In this document: piece after piece, positions 1-8,540 of the stretch
Position numbering within the stretch: the stretch's first letter is position 1
How the letters are laid out: each line of letters opens with the position of its first letter
Assembly (NCBI GenBank): GCA_002887195.1
Contig: PJAB01000535.1
Span: 1-24,542 of the forward strand
Direction: 5' to 3'
Source: Chrysochromulina parva
Taxonomy: Eukaryota; Haptophyta; Prymnesiales; Chrysochromulinaceae
Length of the DNA: 24,542 bases
Made by a program: the position numbers and the translations under genes
Notes under the pieces: generated by a model
Told to the model about the DNA's origin: nothing
The model's input: the letters and a program-made list of their open reading frames with translations, nothing else
Databases searched by the model: none

Positions 1-117
1 CGGCACCCGCAGCCGCCGCCTCGGCCGCGGCCGCCGTAGCGTCATTGAGAGTCGCGGCGCCGCCCCATGGGCCAACCGCCGCGCGCAGCGACTGGGTGAC
101 GAAAGCGCGACCGAGCT

Positions 118-223
118 CCGTCGAAGCGCAGCCGGCGCATCCACCACTCGTTGCCCTCGTGGAAGGCCTCCTTGGCACGGTCGGACAGCCGCCTTGATGG
201 CGCGCTTCTTTGCACGCTCTGCG
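118..223 (-). repeat. Exon-like direct repeat, copy 1 (frameshifted)
   Basis: These 106 bp match 303-407 almost perfectly. There are a few substitutions around 143-152 and a 1-bp length difference near 179-182. On the minus strand the copy retains the exon start AGCGTGCAAAG and the AKEAFHEG...WMRRLRFDG stretch, but the extra base splits the two parts into different frames. Confidence 0.85.
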
Positions 224-226
224 TGC

Positions 227-655
227 TCACGCGAGCAACGGCGAGCCGCCGAGGCCGCCGCCGAGGCCGCCGAGGCCGCCGCCGTTCCCCGGGCCGGAAC
301 CGCCGTCGAAGCGCAGCCGGCGCATCCACGACTCCATGCCCTCGTGGAAGGCCTCCTTGGCACGCCGGACAGCCGCCTTGATGGCGCGCTTCTTTGCACG
401 CTCTGCGCACGACGACGACCGCCACGGGCATTTCAGATGCAGGCAAGCGGCCGCACGGCCACGCGCGCGCGCGAGGCGAGAGCACTCACCTTCTCTTCTC
501 TTGTTGATGCCTGCGGGCGAGCGCTCGTTGGCTTTGCAGTGCGTCAGCCGCAAGCAACGGCGGTGCTGCCCCTTGTCGCACCGTGGGCACTGCGAATTAT
601 CGCCCGAACCGTCGTCATAGTGCGCCCATCTTCTCTCTCGGGCGTGCCTTGGCAC
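227..655 (-). CDS. Possible fragment of an unknown gene with a Cys-rich motif and one intron
   Basis: I do not recognise this gene. On the minus strand an exon-like stretch (about 655 down to 490) contains a CPRC motif followed by two more Cys, possibly a small zinc finger. It ends at a strong donor, AAG|GTGAGT, with GT at 489-488. An acceptor, GTGCGCAG, lies at 404-403. Joining the two keeps the phase (G + AG = Glu) and continues into a basic Ala/Lys/Arg helix (AKKRAIKAAVRRAKEAF), then a Gly-rich tail that stops at 227. The implied intron is 87 bp (403-489). Start and gene extent are uncertain. The downstream exon is duplicated at 118-223 with a 1-bp insertion that breaks the frame, so this may be a decaying gene or a gene extending past the left edge. 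Confidence 0.33.
   Translation of the reverse strand: MPRHARERRWAHYDDGSGDNSQCPRCDKGQHRRCLRLTHCKANERSPAGINKRREGECSRLARARGRAAACLHLKCPWRSSSCAERAKKRAIKAAVRRAKEAFHEGMESWMRRLRFDGGSGPGNGGGLGGLGGGLGGSPLLA
303..407 (-). repeat. Exon-like direct repeat, copy 2 (open frame)
   Basis: This is the 105-bp partner of 118-223. It reads open on the minus strand through AKEAFHEG, ESWMRRLRFDG and a Gly-rich continuation. The two copies lie 185 bp apart in the same orientation, which suggests local duplication of one exon. Confidence 0.85.
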
Positions 656-1047
656 GCTCGCGCACGAACTTCTTGAATCCCGACCTGCGAGTGTGGCGGC
701 GGTGTGGGCAGGGGTGAGCGGGCGTCGCGGCCGAAGTCGACGATTGGGGCATGATTGGGGTGGGTTTTCCGATCGTATAGGAGGTCGCCGGCCCGAAGAG
801 CGGGTACTTTTTGGCCATTGGAGCGCGTACCGAGCCCGGCGGGGAGAGGGACGATTTCAGCCGCGGAACGGCCTCACGCCCACACGCGTGTTTTGGAAAG
901 TTGTTTCGGAGAATATCTACTTTGGTCTGGAATTTGAGGATCAAATGGACATGTCAGAGACGAAAATAGTGTTGTGCATGCATCGGTTTCTATTTTTATT
1001 CGAGAAACAGGAAGCAGCTTCATGGTGAGACGGGTGGTCGAGGCGGT

Positions 1048-1401
1048 GTGGTGCCTTATGAGCGTGCGGCACTCTGCAGGGACCGCGCAGCAGCCGCTCA
1101 GGCGACAGCAAAGGCCGCCGCCGCGCAGCTGAAAAAGCGTCAGAAGCGTGCAAAGCCGAGTGCGGCGATGAGGAAGGCTCTCCTCGCGGACGGCGAGTTC
1201 GGCCTGCTACGTTTCCAAGTGGGTGCGATGGCTTATGCGCTGAAGCCCATCCAGGATGCCGAGCTGCAGAATTGGGCTTCGGAGGACGGCGGGTGGGATA
1301 CCGACTGGCTGCTAGTACGCGCCGGCACGCCCTTCTGTTTAGTGGCCAACTCGGGTGTAAAGTGTGTTGCTCTTCTGTGTTGCTCGATGAAAGGCGGATG
1401 A
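1048..1401 (+). other. Ala/Lys-rich ORF of doubtful coding status
   Basis: This open frame of 117 codons has no recognised domain. It begins with an Ala/Gln/Lys-rich helical stretch (AAAAQATAKAAAAQLKKRQ). A more globular-looking stretch follows, with ALKPIQDAELQNW and DTDWLLVRAGTPFCLVANS, then a weak possible donor (GG|GTGTAAAG, about 1353). The first codon is GTG at 1048, so the apparent start is not reliable. It could be an exon of the PLC gene downstream, a separate small gene, or a relic. Further Ala-rich frames at 1525-1700, ending near a possible donor GTGAGG (about 1696), have the same flavour. Confidence 0.25.
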
Positions 1402-1470
1402 GCCGATTGCTGAAGCCGGCGCTGCTACGATGAAAGGCGGATGAGCCGATTGCTGAAGCCGGCGCTGCTA
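1385..1470 (+). repeat. 43-bp perfect tandem duplication
   Basis: Units 1385-1427 and 1428-1470 are identical, and the match continues three bases (CGA) into 1471-1473. The lack of any divergence points to a recent event or an assembly artefact. The first unit overlaps the end of the doubtful ORF at 1048-1401. Confidence 0.95.
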
Positions 1471-1882
1471 CGACGCTGCGGCAGCGGCCGGGGCTGGTAG
1501 CACGAGCCCATTTCAGCAGGCGGCCACTTGATCTGCCGCCAAGCGTGCCGTCGCCGATGCCGTACGGGACAAGCTTCGGCGAGGTGTGCAAGGGGGCCTT
1601 AGCAGAGGCCTAAGTGAAGTTCGCGGCGGCGATAAAGGCACAGGCTGACGCGCACGCAGCAGCCAAGGCGGCGGCGGCAGCGGCGGCGGAGAGCGGTGAG
1701 GGTGGCGGCCGACACGGCGGCCAGGGAAGCGGCGGCACAGCGGCGGCGACACTCAAAGCTTGCCGTTTGTGCAACGACTGCTTGCCAACGTAGGCACAGC
1801 CCCCAAAGCAACCACATCTCCCCAGATTGGCACTGATGACCTCGGATTGGCACCGATGACCTCTGAGTAATTCCATCATCAG

Positions 1883-4800
1883 GTCCTCACGGCCAAGAGC
1901 TCACCGCTCACGGCGCTCTTCGAGCGGTACGCCTCATGTCCCGAGGGGATGAGCAAGGAGGACTGGCTGCGCTTCTGTCGCGAGCAGCAGCATGACGAGG
2001 ATACCCTCAGCTGCGAGGCTGCGTTTGAGGACGTGCTTGACGCCTCAGAGCCAGCACCGCTCTCAAGGCCTCCCACGCAGCACGTCCTCATGGACGTACC
2101 ATTTGCTTGGTCCGACGTCTTCCCCGACGACGACGGTTGCAGCTCACAACAGCTCTCACCTCGCTGCTCAGAACGAGGCATTCCAGTCTCCCCTGACTCC
2201 AGTCGCTGCTCAGAACGAGACGCAGACAGCAGCAGCCCGGCACGACGCTCGGCGCGAGTTTCCGCACGATCCTCGGCACGATTCTCAGGGCGCTTCTCGG
2301 CACCCGACGCTACCCGTCCACTAGCACCCCGTAGGCCCCGAGCCCCTGACCCCTCCCCTCAGCTGACGGCCGTGCTGCGCGCACGGTACCTCACGCCTCT
2401 CCATTTCCACACGCTCATGCTTGACCCGCATTCGAATGGTCCAGTCGCTCGCGAGCTCGCTCGAGCGGAGGAGGCCGAGCTCGACCAGCCTCTCGCGCAC
2501 TACTTCGTCGCCGCGAGCCACAACACGTATCTGATGGACCAGGATCAGCTCGCTGGCACCTCCTGTGTGGACATGTACCGCCGCGTCCTTCTCGCTGGAT
2601 GCCGAAGTGTCGAACTTGATGTGTGGGATGGGGAGGAGGGCGAGCCGATCGTCACGCACGGGCGCACCCTTTGTACGAAGATCAAGTTCGAAGCATGCGT
2701 GAAGGCGATCGCGGAGGCCGCTTTCGTCAACAACCCGTACCCGGTCTCGCTCTCTCTCGAGATACGGTGCTCGCGCCGTCAGCAGTCGCGTGTTGCCGCT
2801 ATCCTGCGCACACACCTCGGAGACGCACTGCTGCTGCCGGACGACGTACCGGCACACTGCTCACCAAAGTCGCTACAACGGCGCATTCTCATTAAGGGCA
2901 AGGCGGCAGCGAGGCACTTGCCTCTGAGGGAGATTGACGAGATTGACGAGACCGGTAGCGAGAGAGCTGCCAGGCCGGATGCCGCGCGCACCGCGAATGC
3001 GCGCGCGCGCCTCAAGCTCCACCGGTGTGGCGCCGAGCCCCCCAGGACTGCGGTGGATATCTCGCCGCCGAGGGACGCGCGGCAAGAGGGCGGCGTCAAG
3101 CTCGACCCGGCGACGGGCAAGTTCACGATGGACAATGTGCCTCCGGAGATGCGGGCGGTGCTCGAGGAGATTGAGAGCTCGAGGAGATCGAGAGCTCCCG
3201 AGATGCGGGCGGTGCTCGAGGAGATGGAGAAGACCACATCCGCCAAGGAAGTGGGCAGCAGTAGCGCTGGCGACGGCAGCGACGGCGAGGTCGTCGTCGG
3301 CGGCGGAGTTGAAGGCGGCGGCGGCGGAAGAAGCGGCGGCGGCGGAGGAAGCGGCGGCGGAGGAAGCGGCGGCGGAGGAAGCGGCGGCGGAGGAAGCGGC
3401 GGCGGAGGAAGCGGCGGCGGAGGTGCCCCCGAGAGGCGAGTCACATTCGAATGCGTCACATTCGAGGTCAAGGGAGCGGAGGTGGGCGGGGCCCGTGAGC
3501 CGATTGCGACGAGCAGCAGCTCTGACGACATTCCGATCGCGGCTGACTCGTCGGAGGCGCATCTGACTGCCGTACCTGCGCTCACGTCCACCGAATCCAT
3601 CGAGCTGGTCGGTCTTGCGAGCTCCGCTATCGACGCCGTCGACAATGAGACCGACATCGATGCCGAGAGCGACGATGAAGACGAAGCCAAGCGGCTGGTG
3701 CGTGCCGTGCGTTTCAGCCGCTCACTCGACGAGCCGCTCGACGAGCCGCCTGCCCAACCGCCGCGCTTAGTTCAACTCTTCATCGACCGTCTGCGTCACG
3801 TCGACGTGGAGACGGCAACGGCCGAGGCGCTGCTGCTTGGCGATGAGCGCGAAGAGAACGTGGCCGAGAGGTCCAGCTCAAGGGGCATCCCCCAAACGGC
3901 CGAGAGGTCCAGCTCAAGGGGCATCCCAACGAGCCTGACCGGCACGCCGAAGAGCCTGACCGGTAGCTCGAGGAGCCTGACCTCGGGGAGCCTCCCCTCA
4001 CGGAGCACGACGACGACGACCACGTGGAGCACGGACAATGACGACGACGACGTGGAGGAAGATCCCGAGGTGCTTCGGGGCTCCGCTCTAACGCGATGGC
4101 TCGCTCGCCACGTGATGCGCTGGCGCCGCCCAGTGAGCCTCGAGCCTCCCGCGGTCGAGCCTCACCTGAGCTGGCAAGAGTCCTTCACGGGCGCTGGCAT
4201 GCTGAGCCGGGGCAGCGCCCTCGGGAGCTCCTTCGCGAGCTCGTTCTCGAGCTCAGGCAAGTCGGGTAAGGGTCTCAAGAGCAGGAGGACCCATGAGGCT
4301 GCCGACGAGGCTCTCGTGAGGGTCATTGCGATGCCAAGTCGGCCACGCGAGGAATTCCTTTCGCCCCTGAGTGTGAGCTTCGGGCGCCTCTCGATCGTCT
4401 CTTTCTCGGAAGGTCGACTCCTTGCGCATCTCAACGGCAAGGAGCGCTCTGGCGAGGGCGAGCGCGACTCGATGGCCTTCTTTCAGCGACGCACCGTCCA
4501 GCGGCTCGCGCGCGTCTTCCCGAGCGCGTCTCGTGTCGCGTCGTCCAACATGGATCCGCTCCTGAGCTGGCGTGCGGGGGTGCAGCTGGTTGCGCTCAAC
4601 CTGCAGACAGTCGACTTGCCCACGCAGCTCCACTACGCCCTGTTTGAGCGCGGCGGTGGCTTTGGCTACGTCCTCAAGCCGGCAGAGATGCGCGAACCTC
4701 ATCATGTCCCTTCAGATGCCGAGAATGCAACGACGGCGGATGGCAAGGCGGAGGATGCACCGACAGCCAACGCCAAGAGCTGGCGCGAGTCGGCCGGCCG

Positions 4801-6096
4801 CGACAGTGCGCCCGATGGCTATATATCCGGAGATCTGACGCGCGGCATGGCCGTTCGCCTGCGCGGCGGTCCCAAGACTACGGAGGAGCACGCAGCCGAG
4901 GCGTCCCCCAGATTGATGAGATTCACGAGATTGACGGAGCACGCTACCGAGGAGCCCCCCAGGACTGCGGTGGATATCTCGCCGCCGAGGGACGCGCGGC
5001 AAGAGGGCGGCGTCAAGCTCGACCCGGCGACGGGCAAGTTCACGATGGACATTGTGCCTGCCGAGAGGCGGGCGGTGCTCGAGGAGATTGAGAGCTCGAG
5101 GAGATCGAGAGCTCCCGAGATGCGGGCGGTGCTCGAGAAGATGGAGAAGACCACATCCGCCAAGGAAACGTGCGCGGGCTCCACCGGTGACAGCCTGAAT
5201 AGCGTGGGTGGCAGTTGTCGGATCGGCCTTTGTGCAGATCATCTTGTCGACGGGATGCCTCTACCGGCCGCCGAGTTGCCGCTGGTCGAACAACGCACGG
5301 GCAGGCGAGCTCGGGTGCGCCCGCCGCCGCCCGTGCCCATGCCGGAGCTGCCGGTGCTCTGGCCACCTCCACGGACGACGGTGCGACGTGCCTCAATTCG
5401 AGTGCTCGCTCTGCACCATCTGCCTACGAGGCGCGAGGCGCGGCCGCAGTTACAGGGCGGCGCGCACTCGGCGTCCTTACGGTGCGTGCCAGAGCTGAAC
5501 GGCCCGTGTTCGCCGCCTGAGGCAGGCGCCACGCCGAGCAGCCCGAGTGTGAGCATCTCTCTGCATGCGATCGGTGGATTCTGCCGGGTCTCTCAGGACA
5601 ACCCACCTACCGAGGACGCGGGCACTGCCTTCTCGACCTCGGCCGCGATCGCTAACGGACTCAATCCCGTCTTCCACGAGTTAGTTCACTGCTTGGCCGC
5701 CGAGCCGAACGAGACCGTGCTCAAGCTTGGCATTGTGGACGCGGACGTTGAGGTGGCCTTCGCCACCGTAGTGCTCGGGTTGCTGCGCCCGGGCTACCGT
5801 AGCGTACAGCTGCGCTCGAGGCACGGTATGCGCATTTGGGAGATGCTCCTCGAGCCCTGCATGCAAGTGCTCACCACATCGCCCTTTCCCCACAGGTACG
5901 CGCATCCGGCTGTGCTCGCTGCTCGTGCACATCGAGCTCGCCAACGAGCTCAGCCCCATCACGAGCCAGCGCGATCTGATGCTGGAGATGCGCCGGCAGC
6001 AGCTCGTGATCAGCGAGCAGGAAAAGGTGATTCGCGACCAGCGCGAGCGCATCCAGCAGCTCGAAGCGCAAGAACGCCAGTGCCTGGCTTCCTTCG

Positions 6097-6138
<42 letters not shown>

Positions 6139-6215
6139 TCGAGCTCGACGCGACGATCGATGATGGCCAGGTGCAACTCAAGGTTCTGTTGCGGCCCGCC
6201 ATCTGCGAGGAGTAG
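1883..6215 (+). CDS. Phosphoinositide-specific phospholipase C with expanded linkers (5' end incomplete)
   Basis: This enzyme should hydrolyse PIP2 to IP3 and diacylglycerol at membranes. The exon opens at acceptor CATCAG|GTC (AG 1881-1882); an in-frame stop lies just upstream at 1868. It reads an EF-hand-like tail (LTALFERYAS...MSKEDWLRF). Numbered from Met at 1949, the X domain spans about 178-325 with H191/N192 (ASHNTYL), E222 and D224 (VELDVWDG), H237 (THG), E271, and K316/K318 (IKGK), matching the catalytic and Ca2+ residues of PLC-delta. The Y domain spans about 805-915 (NMDPLLSWRAGVQLVALN). C2 begins near 1145. An intron at 5826-5895 restores C2 strand LLVHIEL and a coiled-coil tail. 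The product is about 1398 residues from Met1949, against about 750 for PLC-delta. The excess is an X-Y linker of about 485 residues and an unusual Y-C2 insert of about 230. Family call is firm; the 5' end is not. Confidence 0.9.
3038..3249 (+). repeat. PLC linker module, copy A (X-Y linker)
   Basis: About 212 bp encode a module beginning PPRTAVDISPPRDARQEGG and ending KTTSAKE. It has an internal near-duplicate (EMRAVLEE, twice). It is nearly identical in DNA to 4954-5166 and is read in the same frame. Confidence 0.92.
3331..3423 (+). repeat. 15-bp minisatellite coding (GGGGS)n
   Basis: Unit GGCGGCGGAGGAAGC is repeated about five times without visible decay, inside the X-Y linker. In the PLC frame it codes five successive Gly4-Ser units. 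It probably serves as a flexible spacer and is prone to unit-number change. Confidence 0.95.
3862..3930 (+). repeat. 36-bp tandem repeat in PLC linker
   Basis: Units beginning at 3862 and 3898 code AERSSSRGIP twice, followed by Ser/Thr-rich SLTGTPKSLTGSSRSLT. This is a disordered segment with many potential phosphorylation sites. Confidence 0.85.
4954..5166 (+). repeat. PLC linker module, copy B (Y-C2 linker)
   Basis: This is the second copy of the 3038-3249 module. It differs at only a handful of bases (for example DIVPAERR for DNVPPEMR, and LEKMEK for LEEMEK). It sits between the Y and C2 domains, where PLCs normally have almost no insert. Confidence 0.92.
5826..5895 (+). other. Intron in the PLC gene (70 bp)
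   Basis: The donor is CACG|GTATGC and the acceptor is CCCTTTCCCCACAG|GTAC. Splicing joins G + GT into a Gly codon and gives RHG-TRIRLCSLLVHIEL, the expected last strands of a PLC C2 domain. Reading through instead shifts the frame into a low-complexity tail with poly-Gln. Confidence 0.88.
6100..6136 (+). repeat. AGC/CAG trinucleotide tract
   Basis: About twelve AGC units lie in the last PLC exon. After splicing of the 70-bp intron they read as poly-Ser; without splicing they read as poly-Gln. Confidence 0.9.
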
Positions 6216-6410
6216 GTGCTTTAGGTTATGCCATTACGCTCGTTTTATGCGCGGGCACAATCCCTTAGCCTTACAAGTTACAACCTGTGCGATTTTAGGC
6301 GAATTCACGCGCATGTTCGACGGTGGGCACGCCGTGCTAACTGCTACTCGTCGCGTGGAGAATAGGGTTTCGTTTCGTTGCATACTCCACCGGCGGGTTT
6401 AATCTAAATC

Positions 6411-8540
6411 TTAATGGACTGCTAATGGACTAAAGCTCGCTACAGCTGTAAATGATTCGGACTGTGGTGTCGAGTTCGGAGACCTCGATGCATCGCAGAC
6501 AGTGTCCCCTAGTTCGGTTGCAGTTGCGAGTTGCAGTCGCCGCCTCTGCGCCACATCGAGCCACCGCTTGAAAATCGCTCCGGAGCGCTTCCAATCGTCT
6601 GCGCAGAGCGTCACGCGCTCCGCAAAGCATCTCGTGGCCACACGGATGGCCTCTGTGACCTCGTCGCTCGTCGCTCTGTCGAAGCGGTCGCGGAAGGACG
6701 AGCGTAGGCTCACGAAGACGTCCCAATCATGCCCACTCATGATGACGGCATGGGTGAGGAGCCTGATTGGGACGGTCATTGGGACGGGCAGCGCAAGACC
6801 ATCCGCGCTTGTCGCCGGTTCACACCGCGCTTCCGCACTCGTCACCGCAACACCGGGCGTTTGGACTACGTACGGTCGCCACGGCCTCCGGGCGGCCTTC
6901 CGTGCGGCTCGGCGTATGGTTGGGCCCTCGGCCTGAGCCGCCTCGTGCACCATGGCAGTCAGCCTCTCCATTTCCGCCGCCCCAAATCGACTGAGCTGGC
7001 TGCTGAACGCACGCCGCGTCGCCGGCAGAGTGCCGTCGTCCGTTTCGGAGGTACAGGTACTACCTGAGGCGGTGCATTTGGCTCGCGCCGTGGGGCCGTC
7101 GACGGCGAGAGCCACCACATCAAACTCCATGAGCGTCGCTGAACGCCCGAGGATCGTGAAGCCACGTGGCATGGCCTCGAGCAGGGACTGCAGGACCACG
7201 CCGTGCGAGACTGCCCCATGCCTCGCAGAGCCGTGCACAGAGAAGAGAGGCAGCTCGCTCAGCGTCAGGGGCGCCCAGTTCGCAGCCTTGTGTGCCGCCG
7301 CTAGCCGCGCGGCACTGCACCCATCCACGAGCTTCTCGCCGAGGAGAAGCAGCATAGGCGAGCCCGAGGAGGGGGCGAGTAAGCTGTGAATCGCCTTGAG
7401 ACACCCGAGAGCCCCCGTACAAACGTATGCGAGAGCGGCTTGCTCCTCTTCGTCCGCAGTCTCGCCCGCAGTCTCGGCGGCGGCGTCGGCCTCTGCTGCA
7501 CTCACCAGTCGTGCAGCAAACTCGGCCTCCTCCGGCCATTTGAAGTAGCCGCCGAGATCCGACGCGAGGATCGAGGCTCGGCTTGCCCCCAGGCCTTCAG
7601 GGACCGAGGACGAGTTGCCTAACGTGGAATTTCCTAATATGGGCTGGTACATGAAGGTTTCGTCGCTGGGTTGTGGAATGAGAGCGTCGACACCGGTACA
7701 AGCGCCATGCCGGAGGCGGACGCGCAGCAGGTCGATGGGGAGGGAGTCGAAGACGTAGTTGGCGAGCACCACGAGTGGGCGACGCAGTGTGCCGCAGTAC
7801 ACCCGGCGGCCGGAGAGTTGAAGATGCAAGTTGCATGTACCCTCGGTGGCAGCTTCAAGCACAGCGACGTCGAGGATTCCATCGCGGACGAGAGATGCAG
7901 CTGGCGGGAGCTGGGCTTGCGCCAAGGCTGCTGCCGGGTCCAGATCCGCGAGAACCACACAGAACCCGTGGCAGCCACGTCGCTGTAGCTCTCGCGCAAC
8001 CCGCACGCCAAGGACCCCGGCGCCGCATCCCAGATCGAGGATGATTAGAGGCTCGTCTAGCGGGGACGACTCAGCTTCGGAGAGGAATGCAGCCACGACT
8101 GCTGCGTATGCGTTTGCGATGAAGGCGCTGGTTGAGATGTGGCACGGTACTGCGCCCGATGTCCACGCCTTAGCGCCGTGAACAGCGTAATACTTTTTGG
8201 TGCGTTCCCAGAGAGAGCACTCAGATAGGCGAGGAAAGCTGGCACGAGTTGGAGTGCATTGCCGCTTTGAGGGTGGCGCGACGAAAGTCGTGAGGGCGTG
8301 CGCTGGCACGGATCTGACGGCGGCAGCGAGACATGGAAGTCCATCATCAAGTTCAGTGGACAGCCTCCTGCGTGTTTCGGGTGGTAGGCTTGAGGCCGCA
8401 GCGCGCAACTTGGTCTCCTGCGCGGCCATTAGTTTCGAAGCGCTGCCTGCATCCAGCCGATGCAGTGTTAAAGCGGCGATGAGAGGCGGTCGGCCGCTAC
8501 TGAGAAGTGCCCCGCAAGCGGCGGAAACCTCGACGTGCAT
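6411..8540 (-). CDS. SAM-dependent methyltransferase-like protein
   Basis: This is a 709-residue uninterrupted ORF with an ATG at 8540. Its methyltransferase core is clear: motif I at about 165-181 (LIILDLGCGAGVLGVRVARE), an acidic end of strand 2 at about 195-201 (VVLADLDP), and a motif-IV-like segment at about 257-273 (VVLANYVFDSLPIDLLRV). That last segment recalls MidA/NDUFAF7-type and other 'ANYxFDSxP' methyltransferases; substrate cannot be inferred. The first 130 residues and the last 250 are not recognised. The C-terminus holds a Trp/Arg-rich stretch (SGHDWDVFVSLRSSFRDRF; DDWKRSGAIFKRWLD) that looks like a folded helical domain. The gene converges on the PLC gene with under 200 bp between stop codons. 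No targeting sequence is obvious. The fold call is firm, the role unknown. Confidence 0.75.
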   Translation of the reverse strand: MHVEVSAACGALLSSGRPPLIAALTLHRLDAGSASKLMAAQETKLRAAASSLPPETRRRLSTELDDGLPCLAAAVRSVPAHALTTFVAPPSKRQCTPTRASFPRLSECSLWERTKKYYAVHGAKAWTSGAVPCHISTSAFIANAYAAVVAAFLSEAESSPLDEPLIILDLGCGAGVLGVRVARELQRRGCHGFCVVLADLDPAAALAQAQLPPAASLVRDGILDVAVLEAATEGTCNLHLQLSGRRVYCGTLRRPLVVLANYVFDSLPIDLLRVRLRHGACTGVDALIPQPSDETFMYQPILGNSTLGNSSSVPEGLGASRASILASDLGGYFKWPEEAEFAARLVSAAEADAAAETAGETADEEEQAALAYVCTGALGCLKAIHSLLAPSSGSPMLLLLGEKLVDGCSAARLAAAHKAANWAPLTLSELPLFSVHGSARHGAVSHGVVLQSLLEAMPRGFTILGRSATLMEFDVVALAVDGPTARAKCTASGSTCTSETDDGTLPATRRAFSSQLSRFGAAEMERLTAMVHEAAQAEGPTIRRAARKAARRPWRPYVVQTPGVAVTSAEARCEPATSADGLALPVPMTVPIRLLTHAVIMSGHDWDVFVSLRSSFRDRFDRATSDEVTEAIRVATRCFAERVTLCADDWKRSGAIFKRWLDVAQRRRLQLATATELGDTVCDASRSPNSTPQSESFTAVASFSPLAVH

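Larger units (their letters stand above)
656..1882. other. Region upstream of the PLC exon without a firm gene
   Basis: Apart from the Ala-rich frames and the 43-bp duplication, I see no recognisable protein. The stretch at 1670-1750 is GC-rich simple sequence (GGCGGCGGC). A short direct repeat sits at about 1824-1863 (GATTGGCAC/TGATGACCTC, twice) just before the acceptor at 1882. The promoter and first exon or exons of the PLC gene probably lie here or within these frames. Confidence 0.4.

Noticed and set aside
3331..3423. Vector or synthetic-construct contamination because of the (GGGGS)n linker
   Set aside because: The tract is embedded in a continuous PLC frame with no vector sequence, and uses one uniform 15-bp repeat as a natural minisatellite would.
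2779..3690. Minus-strand ORFs inside the PLC gene
   Set aside because: Pro/Ser/Ala low-complexity frames mirror the Gly-Ser minisatellite; the plus strand codes the PLC.
5826..6163. The uninterrupted frame continuing from the PLC C2 domain into a poly-Gln tail as the main C-terminus
   Set aside because: It breaks the C2 domain before its last strand. Splicing at 5826-5895 restores the expected strand and a coiled coil, so the long frame is treated as read-through.
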